This document shows, piece after piece, positions 8,785 to 17,072 of a stretch of DNA of 64,000 nucleotides. The DNA is taken from positions 4,030,001-4,094,000 of the forward strand of contig NZ_CP046507.1 in assembly GCF_009741445.1 (NCBI RefSeq), written 5' to 3'. This stretch comes from Mycobacterium avium subsp. avium. GTDB taxonomy: Bacteria > Actinomycetota > Actinomycetes > Mycobacteriales > Mycobacteriaceae. Position 1 is the first letter of the stretch, and each line of letters opens with the position of its first letter. Both the position numbers and the translations under genes were made by a program. The notes under the pieces are model-generated. The model was not told the origin of the DNA and searched no databases. It saw only the letters and a program-made list of their open reading frames with translations.

Positions 8785-9960
8785 ATGGGCGAATCGGGGC
8801 CGGTGGTGATCGACCCGCGCCGCCACGACGCGGTGCTGTTCGGGGTCGGCGACGCGCTGGGCTCGGCATTGGCGAGCCAACTGGGACAGATCGGGGTGGG
8901 CACCGCGGCGTTCGCGGCGGACGACCCGGCGGCGGCGGCCGACCGGCTGCGGGTCCGCCCGGGCCGCTGCGTGGTGGTGGCCGGCGACCCCGCGGCCGTC
9001 GAGGCCGCCCGCGCCGCCGGGTTCGCGTTGGTGATCGGGCTGGCGCCCGACGGGCGCGACGGCGACGGGCTGCGCGGGGCCGGGGCCGACGCGGTGATCG
9101 CCGAGCTGGAACAGATCACCGTGCGCACCGGCGACCGCCGGATGTCGCAGCTGCCGGATGCCTCCCAGGTCCTGACCGGCGGCGCCGGCGGGCTGGCCGG
9201 TCGGCACCCGGCGGTGTTCTTCGACTTCGACGGCACGCTGTCGGACATCGTCGACGATCCCGACGCGGCCCGCCCGGTGGCCGGGGCCACCGCGGCGCTG
9301 ACCCGGCTGGCCGCGCGTTGCCCGGTCGCGGTGCTGTCCGGGCGCGATCTGGCCGACGTGACGAAACGCGTTGGGGTGCCGGGGATCTGGTATGCGGGAA
9401 GCCACGGCTTCGAGCTGACCGCGCCCGACGGCAGCCACCACCAGAACGACGACGCCGCCGCGGCCATCCCGGTGCTGACGCAAGCGGCCGGGCGGCTGCG
9501 CGACGAGCTCGGCGCGATCCCGGGTGTTGTGGTGGAGCACAAGCGATTCGGCGTCGCGGTGCACTACCGCAACGCGGCACGCGACCGCGTCGGCGAGGTG
9601 GCGGCGGCGGTGCGCGCCGCGGGCCGGCACGACGCGCTGCGGGTGACCACCGGCCGCGAGGTCATCGAGCTGCGCCCGGACCTGGACTGGGACAAGGGCA
9701 AGACGCTGCACTGGGTGATCGAGCACCTGCGCCGGTCCGGGTCGGGTGCGCTGACGCCGGTCTACCTCGGCGACGACATCACCGACGAGGACGCGTTCGA
9801 CGCGGTGCGCGGCGGGCCCGTCCAGGGCGTGCCAATCCTGGTGCGGCACAACGACGACGGCGACCGCGCCACCGCGGCCCTGTTCGCGCTGGACAGTCCC
9901 GCGCGGGCCGCCGAGTTCACCGAGCGGCTGGCCGATCAGCTCGAACGCGGCGAGGGTTAG
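8785..9960 (+). CDS. otsB2: Trehalose-6-phosphate phosphatase OtsB2
   Basis: 391-residue HAD phosphatase that removes phosphate from trehalose-6-phosphate in the OtsA-OtsB route. The N-terminal extension (residues 1-130) is typical of the mycobacterial enzyme. Then come motif I FFDFDGTLSDIVDDP with the nucleophilic aspartate, the HAD Ser/Gly region AVLSGRDL, GSHGFEL in the cap, and the motif III/IV region YLGDDITDEDAF with metal-binding acidic residues. In mycobacteria OtsB2 is reported essential because toxic trehalose-6-phosphate builds up without it. Start is ATG at 8785, 43 bp after the acyltransferase. Its TAG overlaps the TAA of the convergent htdY. Confidence 0.95.
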   Translation: MGESGPVVIDPRRHDAVLFGVGDALGSALASQLGQIGVGTAAFAADDPAAAADRLRVRPGRCVVVAGDPAAVEAARAAGFALVIGLAPDGRDGDGLRGAGADAVIAELEQITVRTGDRRMSQLPDASQVLTGGAGGLAGRHPAVFFDFDGTLSDIVDDPDAARPVAGATAALTRLAARCPVAVLSGRDLADVTKRVGVPGIWYAGSHGFELTAPDGSHHQNDDAAAAIPVLTQAAGRLRDELGAIPGVVVEHKRFGVAVHYRNAARDRVGEVAAAVRAAGRHDALRVTTGREVIELRPDLDWDKGKTLHWVIEHLRRSGSGALTPVYLGDDITDEDAFDAVRGGPVQGVPILVRHNDDGDRATAALFALDSPARAAEFTERLADQLERGEG

Positions 9961-10823
9961 GCGTACTCCACCGCGCCGTCGTCGAGCACCACCCGGGTGT
10001 TGGAGCCGTCCGGGTTCGACGCCTCGGTGCGGAACACCGCCTTGCCCGGCTCGGTGCGCCAGATCAGCGTGGTCAGCGTCTCGCCGGGGAATACCGGCGA
10101 GGTGAACCGCGACGCGATCGAGGTGATGTTGGCCGCGACGCCGCCGCCGAGCTCGGCCACCAGCGCCCGCCCGGACACCCCGTAGGTGCACAGCCCGTGC
10201 AGGATCGGCTTGGGGAAGCCGGCCAGTTCCCGTGCGAACCACGGGTCGCTGTGCAGCGGGTTGCGGTCCCCGGAGAGCCGGTAGATCAGCGCCTGGTCCT
10301 CCCGGGTGGGCAGTGCGATCCGCGCGTCGGGCTCGCGGTCGGGGAATTCCGGCGCGATCGGCCGCTGCCCGGGCATCCCGCCGAACCCGCCCTCGCCCCG
10401 GATGACCAGGGTGGTCAGCGTCTCGGCGATCAGCTGCCCGGAGTCCGGCTCGGTGCCGCGGCCGCGCAACACCAGGATCGCGTTCTTGCCCTCGCCCTTG
10501 TCCTGGATGTCGGCGACCTCCGAGACCACCGAGAGCTTGCCCGCCGGCGGCAGCGGCGCGTGCAGCCGGATGCTCTGCGAGCCGTGTAACAGCATGGCCC
10601 AGTTGAACTTTCCGACCAGCCCGGCCGCGCCGAAGGCCGGGCAGCAGATCACCGCGTAGGTGGGCAGCACCTGCTGGTCGATGCCGTGGCTGTTCTCGGT
10701 GGTGAAGGCCAGGTCGTCGACCCCGGCGCCGACACCGAGCGCATAAAGCAGGGTGTCCCGGTCGGTCCATTCGAACAGCAGGGGTTCGGTCACCGCGCCG
10801 ACGGCACTCGGGTCAATCGCCAT
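9957..10823 (-). CDS. htdY: 3-hydroxyacyl-thioester dehydratase HtdY
   Basis: 288-residue double hot-dog enzyme of the MaoC/hydratase-2 family that hydrates or dehydrates (R)-3-hydroxyacyl thioesters. The N-terminal half is the degenerate hot dog. The C-terminal half carries the hydratase-2 motif IYRLSGDRNPLHSDPWFA (about residues 195-212), with Asp and His as catalytic pair. The start was set at the ATG at 10823 (MAIDPSAVGAV), matching the M. tuberculosis protein; an upstream in-frame start would add 18 atypical residues. It converges with otsB2 with overlapping stops. Known substrates of the family are long-chain enoyl-CoAs; the in-vivo role is uncertain. Confidence 0.92.
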   Translation of the reverse strand: MAIDPSAVGAVTEPLLFEWTDRDTLLYALGVGAGVDDLAFTTENSHGIDQQVLPTYAVICCPAFGAAGLVGKFNWAMLLHGSQSIRLHAPLPPAGKLSVVSEVADIQDKGEGKNAILVLRGRGTEPDSGQLIAETLTTLVIRGEGGFGGMPGQRPIAPEFPDREPDARIALPTREDQALIYRLSGDRNPLHSDPWFARELAGFPKPILHGLCTYGVSGRALVAELGGGVAANITSIASRFTSPVFPGETLTTLIWRTEPGKAVFRTEASNPDGSNTRVVLDDGAVEYA

Positions 10824-10918
10824 GGGAGTTCTCCTTTTCGCGGAATTCGAGAGCTTTTCTCCCGCTAACCATCGCAAACCCTTCCCAGCGGAGCCGTCGG
10901 CAGGGCAGGCTATCTCTC

Positions 10919-11632
10919 ATGCCTACGCGCAGCATGATTCGGAAGGTCTCGGTGGCGCTGGCCGTGCTCACCGCGACGGTGACCGTCGCCGCCTGCGGCG
11001 GCTCACCGCAGGCCCGGTCCATCACGGTGACCTTCGTCCGGCACGCCCAGTCCGAGGCCAACGCCAGCGGCACCATCGACACCGAGGTGCCCGGGCCGGG
11101 TCTGTCCCCGGAGGGCAAGGGGCAGGCCGAACAGGTCGCCCACCAACTCGGCCGCAAGGACTACGACAGCGTCTACGCCTCCACCATGACCCGGGCCCAG
11201 CAAACCGCGGCCCCGCTGGCCGCCGAGCTCGGCAAGCAGGTCGAGGTGCTGCCCGGCATCCAGGAGATCAACGCCGGCTGGTACAACGGCAAACCCGAGT
11301 CGATGGCGAAGTCGACCTACCTGGTGGCGCCGGCGAACTGGCTCAAGGGCGACGTCTCCGACAGCATCCCCGGCTCGATCAGCGGCAAGGAGTTCAACGA
11401 CCAGTTCACCGCGGCCGTCAACAAGATCTACAACAGCGGCCACCGCAACCCGGTGGTGTTCTCGCACGCGAACTCGATCATGGTGTGGACGCTGATGAAC
11501 ACCCGCAACGCCAAGGACAGCCTGATGAACACCCATCCGCTGCCCAACACCGGCCGGGTGGTGATCAACGGCAACCCGATCACCGGCTGGACGCTGGTGG
11601 ATTGGGACGGGATCCGCGACTTCCGCAGCTAG
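10919..11632 (+). CDS. lpqD: Lipoprotein LpqD, histidine phosphatase superfamily
   Basis: 237 residues. A lipoprotein signal peptide ends in lipobox VAAC with the lipidated cysteine at residue 26, so the protein is anchored outside the membrane. The mature part is a histidine phosphatase (phosphoglycerate-mutase-like) domain: FVRHAQSEAN holds the catalytic RHG-type motif as RHA, STMTRAQQTAAPL gives the second arginine, and FSHANSIMVW the second catalytic histidine. In most relatives RHG is usual, so the Ala is a small deviation. The substrate is unknown. It is divergent from htdY. Confidence 0.9.
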   Translation: MPTRSMIRKVSVALAVLTATVTVAACGGSPQARSITVTFVRHAQSEANASGTIDTEVPGPGLSPEGKGQAEQVAHQLGRKDYDSVYASTMTRAQQTAAPLAAELGKQVEVLPGIQEINAGWYNGKPESMAKSTYLVAPANWLKGDVSDSIPGSISGKEFNDQFTAAVNKIYNSGHRNPVVFSHANSIMVWTLMNTRNAKDSLMNTHPLPNTGRVVINGNPITGWTLVDWDGIRDFRS

Positions 11633-11647
11633 CCCCCGGCCGCCCCG

Positions 11648-11684
11648 AAGCTCGCCGCCCAAGCTCGCTCCCCAAGCTCGGCGG
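11648..11684. repeat. Short tandem 13-mer repeat between lpqD and acrA1
   Basis: AAGCTCGCCGCCC (11648-11660), AAGCTCGCTCCCC (11661-11673) and AAGCTCGGCGG (11674-11684) form nearly three imperfect units. It lies between the lpqD stop and a TTGACG hexamer (11685-11690) that may be the acrA1 -35 element. Confidence 0.6.
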
Positions 11685-11719
11685 TTGACGCGCGAGGCCG
11701 GCACCGCCACGATGTCTTC

Positions 11720-13747
11720 ATGCGGTATGTCGTTACCGGCGGTACCGGGTTTATTGGTCGCCGCGTCGTCACTCGTCTTCTGCAAACCCGGCCCGACGCG
11801 CAGGTGTGGGTGCTGGTCCGCCGGCAGTCGCTGGGCCGGTTCGAACGGCTCTCGGCGCGGGGCGACACCCCGTGGGGCGACCGGGTGAAACCGCTGGTCG
11901 GAGAGCTGCCGGCGCTGGAGCTCAGCGACGAGACCCTGGCCGAGCTGGGACACGTCGACCACCTGGTGCACTGCGCGGCGATCTACGACATCACCGCCGG
12001 GGAGGCCGAGCAGCGGGCCGCCAACGTGGACGGCACCCGCGCCGTGATCGAGCTGGCGCAACGGCTCGGCGCCACCCTGCACCACGTGTCGTCCATCGCG
12101 GTGGCCGGTGACTTCCCCGGCGAGTACACCGAGGACGACTTCGACGTGGGCCAGCAACTGCCCACGCCGTATCACCAGACCAAGTTCGAGGCCGAGCTGC
12201 TGGTGCGCTCGGCGCCCGGCCTGCGTCATCGCATCTACCGCCCGGCGGTGGTGGTGGGCGACTCGCGCACCGGCGAGATGGACAAGGTGGACGGGCCGTA
12301 CTACTTCTTCGGCGTACTGGCCAAGCTGGCGGTGCTGCCCAGGTTCACCCCGATGCTGCTCCCCGACACCGGGCGCACCAACATCGTGCCGGTCGACTAC
12401 GTCGCCGACGCGCTGGTCGCGCTGATGCACGCCGACGGCCTGGACGGGCAGACCTTCCACCTCACCGCCGAGAAGACCATCGGCCTGCGCGGCATCTACC
12501 GGGGCGTGGCCAAGGCGGCCGGGCTGCCGCCGCTGCGCGGGTCGCTGCCCGGCGCGGTGGCCGCCCCGGTGCTCAAGGTGCGCGGCCGCGCCCGGGTGGT
12601 GCGCGACATGGCGGCCACCCAGCTCGGCATCCCCGCGCAGGTGTTCGACCTGGTCGACCTGGCCCCCACCTTCGTCAGCGAGAAGACGCGAAATGCGTTG
12701 GCGGGCACCGGAATCGAAGTTCCCGAGTTCGCCGGCTACACGCCCAGGCTGTGGCGGTACTGGGCCGAGCACCTCGACCCCGACCGGGCGCGCCGCGACG
12801 ATCCGCGGGGACCGCTGTACGGCCGGCACGTCATCGTCACCGGCGCCTCCAGCGGCATCGGCCGGGCGTCGGCCATCGCGATCGCGCAGCGGGGCGCCAC
12901 CGTGTTCGCGCTGGCCCGCAACGGCGCCGCACTGGACGCGCTGGTCGACGAGATCCGCGCCAATGGCGGTGCGGCCCATGCCTTTACCTGCGACGTCACC
13001 GATTCCGCGTCGGTGGAACACACCGTCAAAGACATCCTGGGCCGGTTCGACCACGTCGATTACCTGGTGAACAACGCCGGCCGGTCGATCCGCCGCTCGG
13101 TGGTCAACTCGACCGATCGGCTGCACGACTACGAACGGGTGATGGCCGTCAACTACTTCGGCGCGGTGCGGATGGTGCTGGCGCTGCTGCCGCATTGGCG
13201 GGAGCGGCGATTCGGTCACGTCGTCAACGTGTCCAGCGCCGGTGTGCAGGCACGCAACCCCAAGTACAGCTCCTATCTGCCGACCAAGGCGGCCCTGGAC
13301 GCGTTCGCCGACGTGGTCGGCTCGGAGGTGCTGTCCGACCACATCACCTTCACCAACATCCACATGCCGCTGGTGCGCACCCCGATGATCGTGCCGTCGC
13401 ACCGGCTCAACCCGGTGCGGGCGATCAGCCCGGAGCGCGCAGCGGCGATGGTGGTGCGCGGGCTGGTGGAAAAGCCGGCCCGCATCGACACCCCGCTGGG
13501 CACCCTGGCCGAGGCCGGAAATTACTTCGCGCCCAGGACTTCTCGGCGGGTCCTGCACCAGCTCTACCTCGGCTACCCGGACTCGGCCGCGGCGCGCGGG
13601 GTGGCCACCGAACCCCGGCCGGCGGAACGCATCGAACGCACTGCACCCCGCAAGCCGCGCCGGCCCGTCCGCGCCGTCACGCGCGGCCTGCGCACACCGC
13701 GCCCGGTCAGGCGGCTGGTGCGCCTGGTCCCCGGCGTGCACTGGTGA
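11720..13747 (+). CDS. acrA1: Bifunctional fatty acyl-CoA reductase / short-chain dehydrogenase AcrA1
   Basis: 675 residues in two Rossmann domains. Residues 1-360 form an extended-SDR thioester reductase of the male-sterility type, with TGGTGFIGRRVV at the NAD(P) site and the catalytic YHQTK motif. Residues 370-640 form a classical SDR, with VTGASSGIGRA, NNAGRS and catalytic YSSYLPTK. This pairing matches mycobacterial AcrA1, proposed to reduce acyl-CoA to aldehyde or alcohol. The tail is Arg/Pro-rich. In M. tuberculosis the next gene is cmaA1, which is missing here. Confidence 0.92.
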   Translation: MRYVVTGGTGFIGRRVVTRLLQTRPDAQVWVLVRRQSLGRFERLSARGDTPWGDRVKPLVGELPALELSDETLAELGHVDHLVHCAAIYDITAGEAEQRAANVDGTRAVIELAQRLGATLHHVSSIAVAGDFPGEYTEDDFDVGQQLPTPYHQTKFEAELLVRSAPGLRHRIYRPAVVVGDSRTGEMDKVDGPYYFFGVLAKLAVLPRFTPMLLPDTGRTNIVPVDYVADALVALMHADGLDGQTFHLTAEKTIGLRGIYRGVAKAAGLPPLRGSLPGAVAAPVLKVRGRARVVRDMAATQLGIPAQVFDLVDLAPTFVSEKTRNALAGTGIEVPEFAGYTPRLWRYWAEHLDPDRARRDDPRGPLYGRHVIVTGASSGIGRASAIAIAQRGATVFALARNGAALDALVDEIRANGGAAHAFTCDVTDSASVEHTVKDILGRFDHVDYLVNNAGRSIRRSVVNSTDRLHDYERVMAVNYFGAVRMVLALLPHWRERRFGHVVNVSSAGVQARNPKYSSYLPTKAALDAFADVVGSEVLSDHITFTNIHMPLVRTPMIVPSHRLNPVRAISPERAAAMVVRGLVEKPARIDTPLGTLAEAGNYFAPRTSRRVLHQLYLGYPDSAAARGVATEPRPAERIERTAPRKPRRPVRAVTRGLRTPRPVRRLVRLVPGVHW

Positions 13748-13792
13748 TCCGCGCACACGTTTACCCGGGCGCGATCGCGGTACTACGGCGCG

Positions 13793-14539
13793 ATGGTAGG
13801 CAGTGCCGGCCGGACTGACATCGATCCCGTGGGAGTGGCCGCCGAACTGGTGGCCGCGACGGGCGCGGCGGTGCTGCCCGCGCTGAGTGTGACGCGCAGC
13901 CTGGGTGTGGGCCGCGAGGAGTGGACGCGGTTCGCCCGGCACTGGGACCGGCTGGCGCCCGACCCGTATGCGGCCGAACTGGGTGTCACCCGGCTGCGCC
14001 GGTACGGCCGGTACCTGCTGCGCGACGGCGTGCTGCACCCGATGGCCCACCGGGCCTTCGCGCAGCCCGACGACTCCAATCCGCTCTATGTCGGCCAGGA
14101 CCGCGACTTCGCGCCGCTGACCGACGAGTTCGCCCGGGACCCATTGCTGCACAAGGTGATACGGCTGCTGTCCCGGATCGCCGCCGCCCTCGACGAGGTC
14201 GGCGAGTGGAACGTCCAGGTGCACCCGTTCCGCATCCGGTCGGCTCCGCAGGAGTGCGGCACCGGCGGACAACCGACGCCCGAGGGCCGGCACCGCGACG
14301 GTGTCACCCTGGTCAGCTCGCTGTTGGTGGCCCGGCGCAACGCCATCGGCGGCGAGAGCGCGGTGTACGAGGCCGACGGCCGGCGGCTGCTGGCGGCGAC
14401 GCTGGCCGAGCCGGGCACCCTGCTGGTCAGCGACGACCGCCGCACCCTGCACCAGGTGTCGCCGATCCGGCCGCTCGAGGGCGACGGCCCGGCCCGCCGG
14501 GACGTCCTGGTGATCACCTTCGCGTCCGGCCGGCCCTGA
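13793..14539 (+). CDS. 2-oxoglutarate/Fe(II) dioxygenase, free amino-acid hydroxylase (IDO/BsmA) type
   Basis: 248 residues resembling the 2OG-Fe_Oxy_2 family, which includes the Bacillus isoleucine 4-hydroxylase. The iron triad can be placed as His167 and Asp169 in GRHRDGVTLV and His220 in RTLHQVSPI, with Arg226 the likely 2-oxoglutarate anchor. No transit or signal sequence is present. It follows acrA1 by 45 bp on the same strand and precedes iunH by 13 bp, so it may share an operon. It stands where M. tuberculosis has cmaA1 on the other strand. The substrate is unknown; a free amino acid or small acid is inferred from the family. Confidence 0.75.
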   Translation: MVGSAGRTDIDPVGVAAELVAATGAAVLPALSVTRSLGVGREEWTRFARHWDRLAPDPYAAELGVTRLRRYGRYLLRDGVLHPMAHRAFAQPDDSNPLYVGQDRDFAPLTDEFARDPLLHKVIRLLSRIAAALDEVGEWNVQVHPFRIRSAPQECGTGGQPTPEGRHRDGVTLVSSLLVARRNAIGGESAVYEADGRRLLAATLAEPGTLLVSDDRRTLHQVSPIRPLEGDGPARRDVLVITFASGRP

Positions 14540-14552
14540 TCGTCGCGGTATC

Positions 14553-15593
14553 GTGGCCGCGGTGACTCCAGTTTTCGTCGATGTCGACACCGGCGTGGAT
14601 GATGCGCTGGCGCTGATGTACCTGTTCGCCAGCCCGGACGCCGACGTGGTGGGCATCGCATCGACCGGCGGAAACGTTGCGGTGGAGCAGGTTTGCGAAA
14701 ACAACCTGGGCCTGCTGCAGCTGTGCGGGCTGACCGGCATCCCGGTGTCCAAGGGATCCGGGCAGACCCTGACCGGCCCGATGCGGCTGCCGTCAAAAGT
14801 CCACGGCCCCAGGGGATTGGGCTATGCCGAGCTACCGCCCAGCGACCACCGGGTCACCGACCACGACTCGGCGAGCGCCTGGGTGCGCGCCGCGCACGCC
14901 CACCCCGGGGAGCTGATCGGGGTGGCGACCGGGCCGCTGACCAACCTGGCGCTGGCGCTGCGGGCCGAGCCCGCGCTGCCGACCCTGCTGCGCCGGCTGG
15001 TGATCATGGGCGGCTCCTACGACCATCGGGGCAACACCACCGCGGTGGCGGAATGGAACATCAGCGTGGACCCCGAGGCCGCGGCCGAGGTGCTGGCCGG
15101 CTGGGGTGGCGCCGACGCCGGACGGGAGCGGCTGCCGATCCTGTGCGGGCTGGACCTGACCCGCAAGGTGGCGATGACGCCGGATCACCTGACGCGGCTG
15201 GCCACCGCCGCGGACTCCGGCACCCGCCCGCTGAGTGCCGACGACGAACCCGGAACCCGGTCGGCGGCCGCCAACCCGCTGATCCGGGTGATCGAGGACG
15301 CGATGCGGTTCTACCTGGAGGCCTATCACGACCTCGGCCACGGCTATCAGGCGCACATGCACGACCCGTTGGCCGCCGCCGTCGCGCTGGACCCCACGCT
15401 GGTGGCCACCCGTCCGGCGACGGTGGAGATCGAGTTGACCGGCACCCTGACCCGCGCCATGACGGTCACCGACTGGTCGGGTCGTCGAGAACCCAACGCG
15501 CTCATCGGGATTGATGTGGACTCGGCGGCATTCTTCGACCGGTTCATCGAACGGGTGGGGCCGTTCGCCCGCCGGGTGGGCGGCGGCCAGTGA
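14553..15593 (+). CDS. iunH: Inosine-uridine preferring nucleoside hydrolase IunH
   Basis: 346 residues. It hydrolyses the N-glycosidic bond of ribonucleosides for purine and pyrimidine salvage. The family signature FVDVDTGVDDALAL near the N-terminus holds the calcium-binding aspartates. IGVATGPLTNLALAL, MGGSYDHRGNTTAVAEWNI and the C-terminal MHDPLAAAVAL, with the last metal Asp and the active-site His, are all present. Start GTG at 14553 is possible; GTG at 14562 (MTPVFVDVDTG) fits the family N-terminus better. The metal and catalytic residues are intact. Confidence 0.92.
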   Translation: MAAVTPVFVDVDTGVDDALALMYLFASPDADVVGIASTGGNVAVEQVCENNLGLLQLCGLTGIPVSKGSGQTLTGPMRLPSKVHGPRGLGYAELPPSDHRVTDHDSASAWVRAAHAHPGELIGVATGPLTNLALALRAEPALPTLLRRLVIMGGSYDHRGNTTAVAEWNISVDPEAAAEVLAGWGGADAGRERLPILCGLDLTRKVAMTPDHLTRLATAADSGTRPLSADDEPGTRSAAANPLIRVIEDAMRFYLEAYHDLGHGYQAHMHDPLAAAVALDPTLVATRPATVEIELTGTLTRAMTVTDWSGRREPNALIGIDVDSAAFFDRFIERVGPFARRVGGGQ

Positions 15594-15755
15594 CGACGGT
15601 ATCCGCGAAACGAAGGCGGGCCGTCACACGAAAATCGGCGGTTGCCGGTCACCTGCGCCGGTGACGTCGGCGGATTGTGTTTTCATGAAGATGGACGAGT
15701 GGGGGCGCGACGTCACGCGTGGACGGCTCCCGTCAAGTGAAAGGTATCGAGTGTC

Positions 15756-17015
15756 ATGACGGAGCTGGTTACCGGGGAAACGCTGCCGAACGTGGTCGTC
15801 ACTGGCATCGCCATGACGACCGCGCTGGCAACCGACGCCGATACCACCTGGAAGCTGTTGCTGGACAGTCAAAGTGGTATCCGCAAGCTCGAGGATTCCT
15901 TCGTCGAGGAGTTCGACCTGCCGGTGCGCATCGGCGGTCACCTGCTGGAGGATTTCGACGACGGGCTGACCCGGGCCGAGCGGCACCGGATGGGCTACCT
16001 GCAGATGATGTCGACGGTGCTGGGCCGGCGGGTCTGGGAGAACGCCGGCTCGCCCGAAGTTGACAGTAACCGGCTCATGGTGTCCATCGGCACCGGCCTG
16101 GGCTCGGCGGAGCAGATCGTGTTCAGCTACGACGACCTGCGTGCGCGGGGCATGAAGGGGGTCTCGCCGCTGGCGGTGTCGAAGTACATGCCCGACGGCG
16201 CGGCCGTCGCGGTGGGCCTGGAACGGCACGCCAAGGCCGGCGTGATCACGCCGGTGTCGGCGTGCGCGTCGGGCTCCGAGGGCATCGCCCAGGCGTGGCG
16301 CAGCATCGTCTTCGGCGAGGCCGACGTCGCAATCTGCGGCGGCGTGGAGGTCCGCATCGAGGCGGTGGCGATCGCGGCGTTCGCCCAGATGCGCATCGTG
16401 ATGTCGACCAAGAACGACGACCCCGTCGGCGCCTGCCGCCCGTTCGACCGGGACCGCACCGGCTTCGTGTTCGGCGAGGCCGGCGCGCTGATGGTGATCG
16501 AAACCGAGGAACACGCCAAGGCCCGCGGCGCCAACATCCTGGCCCGCATCATGGGCGCCAGCATCACCTCCGACGGCTACCACATGGTCGCCCCGGACCC
16601 CAACGGCGAACGCGCCGGACACGCCATGAGCCGCGCCATCCAGCTGGCCGGCCTGACGCCCGGCGACATCGATCACGTCAACGCGCACGCCACCGGCACC
16701 TCGGTGGGCGACGTGGCCGAGAGCAAGGCCATCAACAACGCGCTGGGCCCGCACGGCGGCAACGCCGCCGTCTACGCCCCCAAGGCCGCGCTCGGCCACT
16801 CGGTCGGCGCCGTCGGCGCCGTCGAGTCCATCCTGACCGTGCTGGCCCTGCGCGACCAGGTCGTCCCGCCCACCCTGAACCTGGAAAACCTCGACCCCGA
16901 AATCGATTTGGACGTGGTGGCGGGCAAACCGCGACCGGGCAACTACCAGTACGCGATCAACAACTCGTTCGGCTTCGGCGGCCACAACGTCGCCATCGCC
17001 TTCGGACGGTACTGA
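15756..17015 (+). CDS. Beta-ketoacyl-ACP synthase, KasB paralogue
   Basis: 419 residues, closely similar throughout to mycobacterial KasB, which extends meromycolate chains on AcpM in FAS-II. The catalytic triad is intact: Cys170 in PVSACASG, His311 in VNAHATGT and His348 in ALGHSVGAVG, plus the C-terminal NNSFGFGGHN. It starts at the MTELVTG segment that lies inside the N-terminus of KasB. It stands alone, not beside fabD-acpM-kasA. The canonical kasA-kasB pair is expected elsewhere in the genome, so this is most likely a duplicate. A 24-bp gap leads to a lactate monooxygenase homologue. It could make a special chain length or act in another lipid path. Confidence 0.88.
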   Translation: MTELVTGETLPNVVVTGIAMTTALATDADTTWKLLLDSQSGIRKLEDSFVEEFDLPVRIGGHLLEDFDDGLTRAERHRMGYLQMMSTVLGRRVWENAGSPEVDSNRLMVSIGTGLGSAEQIVFSYDDLRARGMKGVSPLAVSKYMPDGAAVAVGLERHAKAGVITPVSACASGSEGIAQAWRSIVFGEADVAICGGVEVRIEAVAIAAFAQMRIVMSTKNDDPVGACRPFDRDRTGFVFGEAGALMVIETEEHAKARGANILARIMGASITSDGYHMVAPDPNGERAGHAMSRAIQLAGLTPGDIDHVNAHATGTSVGDVAESKAINNALGPHGGNAAVYAPKAALGHSVGAVGAVESILTVLALRDQVVPPTLNLENLDPEIDLDVVAGKPRPGNYQYAINNSFGFGGHNVAIAFGRY

Positions 17016-17072
17016 AACCACCGTCGCGCCGGCCCTCGTTTGGTGATCCGAGCAGAGGGTAAAGCAGCGACT

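Noticed and set aside
11003..14752. 1249-codon open frame on the minus strand
   Set aside because: It lies opposite lpqD, acrA1, the dioxygenase and iunH. Its product is Gly/Arg/Val/His-rich without motifs, a typical high-GC shadow frame.
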